NCBI GenBank assembly: GCA_023958095.1
Contig: JAMLGJ010000002.1
Span: 62,001-126,000 of the forward strand
Length of the DNA: 64,000 nucleotides
Reading direction: 5' to 3'
DNA from: Microthrixaceae bacterium
Lineage (GTDB): Bacteria > Actinomycetota > Acidimicrobiia > Acidimicrobiales > Microtrichaceae
The notes beneath the pieces were generated by a model that had not been told where the DNA came from, did not search any database, and saw only the letters and a list, made by a program, of their open reading frames with translations. A program made the translations under genes and the position numbers. Below are positions 7,667 through 15,709 of the stretch, piece by piece (position 1 is the first letter of the stretch; each line of letters begins with the position of its first letter).

Positions 7667-8998
7667 ATGACCCCGATGCCCTACGACGACACCTTGGAGC
7701 GCCACGCTCCGGCCACCCAGGAACGTCGTTCGCTGCGCCTGACGCGAAACCAGACGCTCATCGTGGTCGCGTCCATGTTGATCTCGGCCGTCATCGCCGT
7801 GGTGTTCTCGCAGCTGAGCCCGCCCCGCTACGAGACGACGCGTTCCTTCATCGTCTACTCGGGTTCGAACGCGAACGAGAACGACGTGATCTCCGCCGCC
7901 CTCGAGCAGATCGTGAAGTCCCCGGCCATGGCCGCCGAGGTGAAGCGCAGGGGTGGTTTCGAGGAGTCGATCGACCAGATCGACGCGATGATCTCGACCA
8001 GTCGCTCGCCGCTGTCCCCTTACGTGGACGTGATCGCCACCAGCCCCGACAAGGAGCTCTCGGAGGCGGTGAGCGCACAGATCCTGCCCGCGCTCAACGC
8101 CGTGTTCGACGCCCAACAGGGTGAACTGCCGGTCGAACAGCGCATCGCGGGTCCGGTGTTCCAGCAGGTCTTCGAGTACCCACTCCAGTCGGTGGTGCGC
8201 TTCCCGGTCTGGTTCGCTGCGCTGTTCGGGCTCGTGCTGGGTGGGTTGGTCCCGTACCTGTTCTTCCTGTTCCGCAACCTCCGCAAGCCGGTGGTGGCAT
8301 CGGCCCAGGACGTGACCGAGGCGATCGACCTGCCCGTGCTGGTCAAGGTGCCCCCGCTCTCGGGCCGGGGCGGCAACCCCCGTGACGCCGTCGCGGGTGT
8401 CATCTCGGCGGTGGAGCGCCTCAGCCTGGACGAGCCCATCCACAGGCTCGTGCTGGTGGGTCCCGACTCGGCCGACGACCGGGCGCTGATGTCGCTGGCC
8501 CTGGCGAACGTGGTGGCGCGCAGCTTCGGCCAGCCCGTGGCGCTCGTCGACGCCGACCTGCAACACGGAGCCCTCACCGAGATGCTCGGAGCCGGTGACC
8601 TGGCGGGTCTGAGCGAGTGCCTCTCGGGCCAGCTGACCTCCGACACGGCGCTGCTCGACCTTCCCGACTCGCGCATGCCCCGCGAACTGGACGGCATGAC
8701 CGCACCGGAGGGAATGGTGCGCTTCATCGGTGCCGGCATCGACCGCAGCCGCAACATCCTGCGCATGCGCTCCTCGCTGGACCGTGTGCTGGACGGGCTG
8801 GCGGGTCGCTACGTGGTGATCCTGAACGGACCGCAGATCCCGGGTCCGGTGCCCACCTCGCAGATGCTCTCGCTGGCGGACACCACCTTGATGGTCGTCA
8901 CCGAGGGCCGGACGCGCCTGACCGATGCGCGCCTCGCCGGTGATGCACTCCGGTCCTTCGCATCGGGCCCCTCTGGGGTCGTGGTGCTGCGCGGCTGA
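7667..8998 (+). CDS. Wzz-type polysaccharide co-polymerase with degenerate BY-kinase domain
   Basis: The 443-residue product resembles the capsule/exopolysaccharide co-polymerase plus tyrosine-kinase family. Residues about 29-50 and 182-208 are membrane helices that bracket a periplasmic Wzz domain. Residues about 255-440 are a ParA/BY-kinase-like fold: LVLVGPDSADDRALMSLALA stands where Walker A should be but lacks GK[ST], and VALVDADLQHG keeps the Walker A' aspartates. There is no C-terminal tyrosine cluster. It is therefore unlikely to be an active kinase. It is a paralogue of the C-terminal half of the protein at 2168-4903. ATG 7667 is used; an ATG at 7676 is also possible. The Wzx gene starts 4 nt after the stop. 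Confidence 0.82.
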   Translation: MTPMPYDDTLERHAPATQERRSLRLTRNQTLIVVASMLISAVIAVVFSQLSPPRYETTRSFIVYSGSNANENDVISAALEQIVKSPAMAAEVKRRGGFEESIDQIDAMISTSRSPLSPYVDVIATSPDKELSEAVSAQILPALNAVFDAQQGELPVEQRIAGPVFQQVFEYPLQSVVRFPVWFAALFGLVLGGLVPYLFFLFRNLRKPVVASAQDVTEAIDLPVLVKVPPLSGRGGNPRDAVAGVISAVERLSLDEPIHRLVLVGPDSADDRALMSLALANVVARSFGQPVALVDADLQHGALTEMLGAGDLAGLSECLSGQLTSDTALLDLPDSRMPRELDGMTAPEGMVRFIGAGIDRSRNILRMRSSLDRVLDGLAGRYVVILNGPQIPGPVPTSQMLSLADTTLMVVTEGRTRLTDARLAGDALRSFASGPSGVVVLRG

Positions 8999-9001
8999 GC
9001 C

Positions 9002-10453
9002 TTGGCCGAGGACGCCCAGAGCCTGGGCACCACCGCGACCCGCGGCTACCTGTGGGCGAACCTGGGGCTCCTGACCCGCTTCGGGGTGGCGCTCGTGCTC
9101 GCCTCGGTGCTGGCCAGGTCGCTCAGCTCCGAGGAGTACTCGGCGATGGTCGCGCTGACCGTCGTGATGCTCTACACCGACACGGCCCTGGACCTCGGGA
9201 TGGGGGCCTCGCTCATCTACGAACAGGAGCGAGGCCACAGCCACCGGGTCCACGTGGCGTTCACCGCCAACTCGGCCTTCGGCGTGGTGCTCGCCGTCGT
9301 GGCGGTCCTTCTGTCGCCCCTGATCGCCGGCCTGTTCGGCCTCGAGCAGTACGTGCCGGTGTTCATGATGCTGGGACCGCTCATCGTGCTGACCGGCCTC
9401 AACACGGTGCCATGGGCGTTGTTCACCCGCGACCTGGCGTTCAAGCCACGGGCGTTCACCGAGTTGTTCCGCGACGGTTCCCGCCTGGTGGTGACGGTGC
9501 TGCTGGTGGTCGTGGCCGACATGGGGATCTGGGGCGTCGTCTGGGGGTTCATGGCCTCCCGGCTGGCCTGGAACCTGGGTACGTGGGTCGCAACGCGGTT
9601 CAGGCCCGTGCTCGCGTGGGACACCAAGGTGGTCAAGGAGCTCTACGCGTTCGCCTGGCGGATGGCGGGCAACAAGTTCCTGGGCCTGCTCGCGCTCAAC
9701 GGCGACTACTTCGTGGTCGGCAACCGCACGAACTCGCTGGATCTGTACTACCAGGCGTTCCGTCTGCCCGAGATCGTCATGGGGGGCCAGCTGAACGCGA
9801 TGTCGGCGGTGCTGTTCCCGATGTACAGCCGCGTGCGTTCCCAGGGTGCCCTCGCACTGCGCGACGCCATGTACAAGGCGTTGCGCATCGTGGCGCTCTT
9901 CTCCATCCCGGTGGGCTTCGGCCTCGCGCTGGTCGCCCGGGACGCCATCACGGTGATGTTCGACACCGGTGGCACCGCAGCGGTGCCGACGATGGAGCTG
10001 ATCTCCATCACCGGCGCGGTCACGGGCCTGGGTTTCGCCACGGGCGACCTCCTCTATGCCACCAACCGGCCCGGTCTGATGATGCGGATCAACATGGTCA
10101 TGGTGCCGACCATGCTCACCGTGATGTGGTTCGTGGCGCCGTACGGCATCGAATGGGTGGCGGCCGCCCACCTGGGCACCCAGGTGGTCTTCATCAGCGT
10201 GCGCCAGCTGATCGTCAACCGGCTCATCGGAGCCACGCTCGCACCGGTTCTCGCCGCGTGCCTTCCGGGTGTGGCGGTGGCCGCCGGCGTGCTCGCCGTC
10301 GGACTGCCCCTGCGGCTGGCCACGGCTCCGGGGCTCATGTCCGCGGTGGTGATCACCGCGGGCGGCGCGCTGGGGGGCCTGGCCGTGGTCGCCCTGGTGC
10401 GCCCGGCCCGCGAGACCCTCACCGAGGTGGTGTCGAAGGTGCGGGGCGGCTGA
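9002..10453 (+). CDS. Polysaccharide flippase, Wzx/MOP superfamily
   Basis: The 483-residue protein is almost entirely hydrophobic, with about 12-14 predicted helices, and it begins with the family-type RGYLWANLGLLTRFGV. Such proteins move lipid-linked oligosaccharide repeat units across the membrane before Wzy polymerization. The start is a TTG at 9002, 4 nt after the stop of the co-polymerase gene, which suggests one operon and coupled translation. No ATG or GTG is available before the first helix. A hairpin covering its stop codon (10449-10475) separates it from the convergent acyltransferase gene. Confidence 0.85.
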   Translation: MAEDAQSLGTTATRGYLWANLGLLTRFGVALVLASVLARSLSSEEYSAMVALTVVMLYTDTALDLGMGASLIYEQERGHSHRVHVAFTANSAFGVVLAVVAVLLSPLIAGLFGLEQYVPVFMMLGPLIVLTGLNTVPWALFTRDLAFKPRAFTELFRDGSRLVVTVLLVVVADMGIWGVVWGFMASRLAWNLGTWVATRFRPVLAWDTKVVKELYAFAWRMAGNKFLGLLALNGDYFVVGNRTNSLDLYYQAFRLPEIVMGGQLNAMSAVLFPMYSRVRSQGALALRDAMYKALRIVALFSIPVGFGLALVARDAITVMFDTGGTAAVPTMELISITGAVTGLGFATGDLLYATNRPGLMMRINMVMVPTMLTVMWFVAPYGIEWVAAAHLGTQVVFISVRQLIVNRLIGATLAPVLAACLPGVAVAAGVLAVGLPLRLATAPGLMSAVVITAGGALGGLAVVALVRPARETLTEVVSKVRGG

Positions 10454-10475
10454 GGGTCCCGGTCGGGGGCTCAGC
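10449..10475. terminator. Bidirectional hairpin between convergent genes
   Basis: GCTGAG (10449-10454) pairs with CTCAGC (10470-10475), with an inner CCC/GGG pairing. The left arm contains the TGA stop of wzx and the right arm the complement of the stop of the acyltransferase gene. There is no T tract. Confidence 0.45.
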
Positions 10476-11568
10476 TCGCGGTCGGGTCCGCGCTGCGCAG
10501 ACCGACCAGCCGACCCGCCAGGGTCTTCCAGGTGTTCATCGCTGCCGCGCAGGCAGCACCGCGCCAGCCGTAGCCGGTCCGGATGCGCCGCACGGTGCGC
10601 ACCCGGGTGGCCCAGTCGTCCTTGTAGGACTCCTCGCCGCGCAGGAGATCGAACTCGCGGTAGCCGGCCTCGGCCGCCCATTCGAGCACCGCCGCCTTGA
10701 GGACCGAGCCCGAGCCCCTGAACTCGTGGTCGGTGAGACGGCCCGCCTGGTAGAAGCAGACCCGCTCACCCGCCAGGAGTTCCACCTCCGAAGCGATCAC
10801 CTCGTCGTCGCGGGCGAGCTCGTGGACGACGACGTCGCCCCGCGAGATGCCCGAGACGAGGGCTGCGGCGAGGCGGCAGCGGTCGGTCAGCAGGGCCGAG
10901 TCCTCCTCCCAACGGTGTTCGTGCAGATCCAACAGGCGGGCGACCGCGGGCTCCGCGTCCGCCACGGGTACCCGGCGCGGAGACCACCCTGCCTTGTCCA
11001 GCCTGCGTCCGCTGCGCCGGATCGTGCTGCGGAGCCTGCCCGGCAGGTGTCCGGTCGGGTCCAGCGGGTCCATGGGCAGGTACGGCGCTGCCTCGAGTGA
11101 GACCGTCGGGGCGTCGAGCAGCCATGGGAGGTCGCTGCTGGCCGCGAGTCCGTCCAGGTCCACGACATGGTCCCCCTCGCGGATCCACCCGGCGACCGCG
11201 GTGGCCACCTCTGCGTAGTGCGGCGCAGCCGCGACCACATCGATGTGGTCCGGCGCCAGGGTCGGCTGGCCGACGGAGCGGAGGCGATCCGGGCCGACCC
11301 CGTTGGGTCCGACCCGGTCCCGTTGCAGCGCGAGTCCACCGAGCAGGGAACCGTCGGCGTCGACGGCGAGCAGGTAGACGACCTCTCCCTGAGCGGTGTT
11401 GTCGATCCACCAGGACTTGAGGAACGGTGTCGGGGAGGCGCTCTTGTCCACGAGCCGGTCCCAGCTCGGGCGCAGGTCCCCCAGGGCCGCGCGTTCGACG
11501 AGCCTTGCCCGTCGGCCGCCGGGTCGGCTCTCCCGGCGTGGGTGGGTGGTCGTGCCCTCGGAAGCCAT
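10471..11568 (-). CDS. CelD/BcsL-like GNAT acetyltransferase
   Basis: The 365-residue protein has the layout of the CelD family (Acetyltransf_6): an N-terminal region with PFLKSWWIDN, a middle variable region, and a C-terminal GNAT fold with KAAVLEWAAEAGYREFDLLRGEE followed by KDDWATR. Only the fold and family are recognised. Such genes often sit in exopolysaccharide clusters and may acylate sugars or transfer aminoacyl groups; the substrate here is unknown. The ATG at 11566-11568 is preferred; in-frame codons upstream to 11817 lack conservation-like features. It converges on wzx and faces away from the sugar transferase gene across a 338-bp gap. Confidence 0.72.
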   Translation of the reverse strand: MASEGTTTHPRRESRPGGRRARLVERAALGDLRPSWDRLVDKSASPTPFLKSWWIDNTAQGEVVYLLAVDADGSLLGGLALQRDRVGPNGVGPDRLRSVGQPTLAPDHIDVVAAAPHYAEVATAVAGWIREGDHVVDLDGLAASSDLPWLLDAPTVSLEAAPYLPMDPLDPTGHLPGRLRSTIRRSGRRLDKAGWSPRRVPVADAEPAVARLLDLHEHRWEEDSALLTDRCRLAAALVSGISRGDVVVHELARDDEVIASEVELLAGERVCFYQAGRLTDHEFRGSGSVLKAAVLEWAAEAGYREFDLLRGEESYKDDWATRVRTVRRIRTGYGWRGAACAAAMNTWKTLAGRLVGLRSADPTAS

Positions 11569-11790
11569 CGGCCCAGTCTCTCGCCGCAGGGCCACGCGGC
11601 CAACTCCCCGCGACGCCCGGGGCGCGGGAGCCCGTGTGCAGATTCGCCCGGGACAACGGGCCACTTCCGCGCTATGGTTCACGAAACTGACGAAAAGGTC
11701 AGTAGCTGGGTCCGGGGTTCTCCGCGTGGGCACGCGTGCAGCGGGGAGCGCTCTGAAGGGTGGTGTGCTCGAGTGGGTGCTCCGGTCCTG

Positions 11791-11816
11791 TGCGCAGGGC
11801 AATGTTGCCCTGCGCA
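11791..11816. promoter_or_regulatory. Perfect 26-bp palindrome, candidate operator
   Basis: TGCGCAGGGCAA is followed by TG and then its exact reverse complement TTGCCCTGCGCA. A 2-nt centre does not suit a full hairpin, and the site ends 17 bp before a TTGACG box, so an operator for a dimeric regulator is the more natural reading. It lies in the 338-bp gap 11569-11906 between divergent genes, where no reading frame of note is present. Confidence 0.55.
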
Positions 11817-11833
11817 TGAGGCGAAGAGACCCC

Positions 11834-11862
11834 TTGACGGTCTCGAACCCTCACGGTTACAT
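11834..11862 (+). promoter_or_regulatory. Candidate promoter of the initiating sugar transferase
   Basis: TTGACG (11834-11839) and TTACAT (11857-11862) are separated by 17 bp, which would give a leader of about 38 nt before the ATG at 11907. The -35 is good and the -10 is weak (3 of 6 to TATAAT). The palindrome at 11791-11816 lies directly upstream. Confidence 0.45.
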
Positions 11863-11906
11863 GGCCTTTGTCCGGTCCGGCTGGGCCTGGCGAACACAGG
11901 GGCGCG

Positions 11907-13412
11907 ATGTTGAAGATCACAGAGGCGGATGGATTCGCCGGAGTGCGGACCGAGGGGGGAACGTCGGTCATCGACCTGACCGACCACGACGGTGCCGAGA
12001 GGCTCACCGTCGCAGGACCGTTGCTCAGTCCTCCCAAGGAGAACATCGCCTGGCGTGACCGCCGGGCGATGGGTCGGGCACTGCGTACGCTCGGCCACCT
12101 CCTCGATGCCGCTGCGATCGGCGTTCCGCTCCTCTTGTCCGGCTTCGTCAGCGACAACGTGGTGTCCAAGGGCGTCGTCACGCTGTTCGTTCTGGTGGTG
12201 ACGGTCCTGTTGTGGCCCACCCACCGGCGCGGCCGCCACCTGATCGCACCCAGCGAGGGCCTGCTGTCACTCGCGGGCCGCGTCGCCATCGCACCGGTGG
12301 TCACCTGGAGCATCCTCGCAGCGGTGCGCCTGCCCCAGGGGCTGGCCGTCTCGCGGATGCTCGACGTCGTGGCCATCACCCAGATCGTGGTGGTCACCTT
12401 CCCGCTGGTGCTCATCGGCAGGGTCATCAGCTACCGGATCTGGACCCATGCCCGCTCGCGTGGGTACGACCTCGAGGACACCCTCATCGTCGGGGCCGGT
12501 CCCACCGGGGTGGAGATCGCCGAGGCGCTCGCGGACAACCCGCATGCAGGACTGGTGCCCTGTGGATTCGTGGATCGTTTCGAGGCCGAGGGAGTCGACC
12601 TCCCGCTGGTGGGCCACCCCGAGGACCTGCCGGCGATCATCGCCGCCACCGGCGTGCGCAGGGTGGTGATCGCCTTCGGTGGCGTGCCCGAGCGCGAGCT
12701 GGTCGACATAGTGCGGCGCTGCCGGGGCCTCGGCGCCCAGTTCTTCGCGGTGCCGCGCCTGTTCGAACTCGGGGTCTCCGCAGGTGAGCTCGGCCACGAG
12801 GTCGACGGGCTGCCCCTGGTCAACGTCGCTTCGCACGACGAGAGGGAGCTGCGGGCCAAGCGTGTGTTCGACGTCGTGGTGTCCGCAGCGCTGCTGGTGC
12901 TCACGGCGCCGGTCATGATCGCGTGCGCCATCGCGGTGAAGCTCACCTCGCGTGGTCCGGTGTTCTTCCGCCAGGTGCGTTGTGGCATCGGTGGGGTGCC
13001 CTTCGAGATCCTCAAGTTCCGCACCATGAAGGTGAACGACGACTCCGCGACGCAGTGGTCGGTCGATGACGACGACCGGGTGACCTCCGTAGGGCGCATC
13101 ATGCGGCCCTCCCACCTCGATGAGCTGCCCCAGCTGTTCAACGTCCTGCGGGGTGACATGTCGCTGGTCGGTCCCAGGCCCGAGCGTCCGCACTTCGTGG
13201 AGCAGTTCTCCTCCGAGGTGAACGGCTACGACCACCGGCACCGGGTGCCGGTCGGCATCACCGGTTGGGCGCAGGTGAACGGCTACTGGGGCGACACGAG
13301 CATCGAGCGGCGGGTCCGCCTCGACAACCGCTACATCGAGAACTGGTCGATCTGGCGTGACTTCGTGATCACCATCCGCACGCTGCCAACCCTGTTCGGC
13401 AAGCGTCGATGA
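11907..13412 (+). CDS. Polyprenyl glycosylphosphotransferase (initiating sugar-phosphate transferase)
   Basis: This 501-residue membrane enzyme should transfer a sugar 1-phosphate from a nucleotide sugar to polyprenyl phosphate, the first step of repeat-unit assembly. Four or five helices at about residues 60-185 precede a CoA-binding-like Rossmann domain (TLIVGAGPTGVEIAEAL near 193). The C-terminal PF02397 domain begins at about 312 (AKRVFDVVVSAALLVLTAP) and carries FRQVRCGIGG, LKFRTM, HLDELPQLFNVLRGDMSLVGPRPE and VPVGITGWAQVNGY. ATG 11907 is chosen over an upstream GTG at 11868, which lies just at the inferred transcription start. The stop overlaps the next ATG (ATGA), coupling it to the GT2 gene. 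Confidence 0.92.
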   Translation: MLKITEADGFAGVRTEGGTSVIDLTDHDGAERLTVAGPLLSPPKENIAWRDRRAMGRALRTLGHLLDAAAIGVPLLLSGFVSDNVVSKGVVTLFVLVVTVLLWPTHRRGRHLIAPSEGLLSLAGRVAIAPVVTWSILAAVRLPQGLAVSRMLDVVAITQIVVVTFPLVLIGRVISYRIWTHARSRGYDLEDTLIVGAGPTGVEIAEALADNPHAGLVPCGFVDRFEAEGVDLPLVGHPEDLPAIIAATGVRRVVIAFGGVPERELVDIVRRCRGLGAQFFAVPRLFELGVSAGELGHEVDGLPLVNVASHDERELRAKRVFDVVVSAALLVLTAPVMIACAIAVKLTSRGPVFFRQVRCGIGGVPFEILKFRTMKVNDDSATQWSVDDDDRVTSVGRIMRPSHLDELPQLFNVLRGDMSLVGPRPERPHFVEQFSSEVNGYDHRHRVPVGITGWAQVNGYWGDTSIERRVRLDNRYIENWSIWRDFVITIRTLPTLFGKRR

Positions 13413-14416
13413 ACCACGGCGGTGGCGCCGCCGTGGACCAGGAGCTGGTCACGGTGGCCATCCCGGCGCGCAACGAGGAAGCGACCATCGGTCCACTGCT
13501 CGACAGCGTGCTCGCGCAGACCCACACCGAGCTCCAGGTGGTGGTCGTGGACGGGGTCTCCGATGACCGGACCCGGACGATCGTCGAGGAGTACTGCGCA
13601 GCTGACCCGCGCGTCGAGCTCGTGGACAATCCCGACCGGGTCATTCCCATCGCCATGAACCTCGCCCTCGAGGCGGCCCGGGGACGCTTCCTGGTGCGCG
13701 TCGATGCACACAGCCGCATCCCCGTGGACTACGTGGAGCGCCTCGTGTCCCACCTGCGCACCGGCCGCTGGGGAGGCGTCGGGGGACGCAAGGACGCCCG
13801 CGGCCGCACCTCCGCGGGCAGGGCCATAGCAGCGGTCATGGGGAGCCGCTTCGCGCAGGGAAACTCGGTGTACCACTACGGCACCACCGAACAGGTCGTC
13901 GACCACATCCCCTTCGGGGCCTATCCGGTCGACCTGCTGCGGCAGCTGGATGGATGGACCGAGACACAGCTCGTGAACGAGGACTACGAGCTCGACTACC
14001 GGATCCGCTCCACCGGTGCAGAGCTCCTGTTCGACCCTGAGGTGACGATCGACTGGGACTGTCGCCAGAGTGTTCCCGAGCTCTTCCGCCAGTACCTGCG
14101 ATATGGGCGAGGGAAGGTCCAGACCCTGCTGAGGCACCCCGAGTCGGCGGGCCTGCGGCACCTGGCCGCTCCGGTGATGGTGGCATCGGTCGCCACGGGA
14201 GTCGCGCTGTTGCCGTGGCGGCGGACCCGCAGGCTCGGCCTGTTGGCGGTCGGACCGTACGCGTGCGTCGTGGCCTGCGGAACCGCCTCGACTGTGAAGC
14301 GGGTGGCCGGCGGGGACCGGTTGTGGGTGGCACCTGCGTTCGTCGCCCTGCACATGGGTTGGGGACTCGGGTTCTGGGCCGAGGCCATCGAGCACCTGCC
14401 CGCTCGCAGGCCCTAG
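13409..14416 (+). CDS. Glycosyltransferase family 2 (ExoA-like)
   Basis: The 335-residue protein has a GT-A fold: TVAIPARNEEATIGPLLDS at residues 14-33, VVVDGVSDD with the UDP-binding Asp near 48, VRVDAHSRIP (the DxH/DxD-type metal site) near 94, and NEDYELDYRI near 190 for the catalytic base. The C-terminal 100 residues contain two or three helices, as in succinoglycan ExoA-type enzymes. It probably adds the second sugar to the lipid-linked unit made by the preceding gene, to which it is coupled by a 4-bp overlap. Donor and linkage are not predictable. Confidence 0.88.
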   Translation: MNHGGGAAVDQELVTVAIPARNEEATIGPLLDSVLAQTHTELQVVVVDGVSDDRTRTIVEEYCAADPRVELVDNPDRVIPIAMNLALEAARGRFLVRVDAHSRIPVDYVERLVSHLRTGRWGGVGGRKDARGRTSAGRAIAAVMGSRFAQGNSVYHYGTTEQVVDHIPFGAYPVDLLRQLDGWTETQLVNEDYELDYRIRSTGAELLFDPEVTIDWDCRQSVPELFRQYLRYGRGKVQTLLRHPESAGLRHLAAPVMVASVATGVALLPWRRTRRLGLLAVGPYACVVACGTASTVKRVAGGDRLWVAPAFVALHMGWGLGFWAEAIEHLPARRP

Positions 14417-14485
14417 GACACCGCCGTGGGCCGCTTCAGTCCTGACCCGAGTACCTTGGTGTCGGTGCCGTCGATGCCGGCGCGT

Positions 14486-14558
14486 TCTCGGGTAGTTCAA
14501 TCGGCAGAACGCCTGACTTTGGATCAGGAGGTTGCAGGTTCGATCCCTGCCCCGAGAG
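14486..14558 (+). tRNA. tRNA-Gln (anticodon TTG)
   Basis: The acceptor stem TCTCGGG (14486-14492) pairs with CCCGAGA (14551-14557). The anticodon arm is CCTGA-CTTTGGA-TCAGG with TTG at 14519-14521, which reads CAA. The T arm contains GGTTCGATCC. The discriminator is G at 14558. CCA is not encoded, and the glmU ATG starts at 14560. Confidence 0.95.
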
Positions 14559-14559
14559 C

Positions 14560-15672
14560 ATGAGTGCAACCGAGTCGTCCCAGCGATCCGCCACACCTGC
14601 ACTGGGCGCGGTGCTCCTTGCAGCCGGCCAGGGGAGCCGGATGCGTTCGGAACGCCCGAAGCCGCTGCACCGGCTGTGCGGCTCACCGATGCTCAGCTAC
14701 GTCCTCGACGCGCTGGGCCAGGTCGAGGTCGACAGGGCCGTCATCGTCGTCGGCCACAAGGGTGAGTGGGTCACCAAGAAGATGCAGGAGCACCTCCACG
14801 ACGTGCCCCTGGAGTTCGTCGAACAGCGCGAGCAGCGCGGCACCGGCGACGCCACGATGGTGGGGCTCGTCGGCCTCCCCGAGGACGACGAGGGTGACGT
14901 TCTCGTGCTCCCCGGCGACACGCCGCTGCTGCGGTCGACCACCATCGAGTCACTCGTGCGCCACCACCGCGAGAGCGACGCTGCCGCGACGCTGCTCACC
15001 TCCGAACTGGATGACCCCACCGGGTACGGCCGTGTGATCCGAAACGACGACGGATCGGTGGCCGCAGTGGTGGAGCATCGCGACGCCACCGAGGAACAGC
15101 GCTCGGTGCGCGAGGTCAACACGTCGATCTACTGCTTCAGGCGCTCCCTGCTCGCCCCTGCACTGCGGCGCATCGAGCCCGACAACTCCCAGGGGGAGTA
15201 CTACCTGACCGATGTGGTCGAGGTGCTGGTCGGCGCAGGTCACCGCGTCGAGGCCCAGGGTGCACCCGCGGCGGAGACCGCCGGTGTCAACGACCGTGCC
15301 CAGCTCGCCCAGGCCGAGGCCGAACTGCGCCGCCGCACCAACCAGTCGCTGTTGGCGGCGGGGGTGACGATGGTTGATCCGGGATCGACCTACGTCGACA
15401 CCACCGTTCGCCTGGGCCGCGACGTGTCGATCTTCCCGGGAGCCATGCTGCAGGGCGACACGACCGTCGGTGACGGAACCGAGATCGGGCCGGGTTGCCG
15501 TCTGGTCGACACCTCGGTGGGTGCTGACTGCGTGCTCACCCAGGTCGTCTCCGACAGCGCTTCGATCGGGGATCGTTGCGAGGTCGGTCCCTTCGCCCAC
15601 CTGCCCATGGGCGCCGAGATCCCACCTGACACGGCTACGGGCGCGTTCTACACTCCCGACGCAGACGCCTAG
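14560..15672 (+). CDS. glmU: GlmU-type N-acetylglucosamine-1-phosphate uridyltransferase, C-terminally truncated
   Basis: GlmU normally acetylates glucosamine 1-phosphate and then makes UDP-GlcNAc. The uridyltransferase half is complete: LLAAGQGSRMRS (residues 18-29), the Lys of RPKPLH, GTGDA, PGDTPLL, DPTGYGRV and EVNTSIY. The left-handed beta-helix starts at about 260 (VTMVDPGSTYVD), but the protein stops at residue 370, against about 455-495 in the family. The segment holding the acetyl-transfer histidine and the acetyl-CoA site is missing; it ends shortly after SIGDRCEVGPFAHL. The next gene begins 37 nt later, so no lost exon-like remnant follows. The ATG is one base after tRNA-Gln, leaving no room for a separate Shine-Dalgarno. 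I infer a uridyltransferase-only enzyme. Confidence 0.88.
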   Translation: MSATESSQRSATPALGAVLLAAGQGSRMRSERPKPLHRLCGSPMLSYVLDALGQVEVDRAVIVVGHKGEWVTKKMQEHLHDVPLEFVEQREQRGTGDATMVGLVGLPEDDEGDVLVLPGDTPLLRSTTIESLVRHHRESDAAATLLTSELDDPTGYGRVIRNDDGSVAAVVEHRDATEEQRSVREVNTSIYCFRRSLLAPALRRIEPDNSQGEYYLTDVVEVLVGAGHRVEAQGAPAAETAGVNDRAQLAQAEAELRRRTNQSLLAAGVTMVDPGSTYVDTTVRLGRDVSIFPGAMLQGDTTVGDGTEIGPGCRLVDTSVGADCVLTQVVSDSASIGDRCEVGPFAHLPMGAEIPPDTATGAFYTPDADA

Positions 15673-15709
15673 GCGTCCCAACCGAGCCACAACACCCCGG
15701 AGGCGAATC

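Noticed and set aside
7649-10681. A 1010-codon open frame on the minus strand opposite the second wzz and wzx
   Set aside because: It is antisense to two clear membrane-protein genes, is full of His/Arg/Gln runs typical of the complementary frame of high-GC genes, and has no motif.
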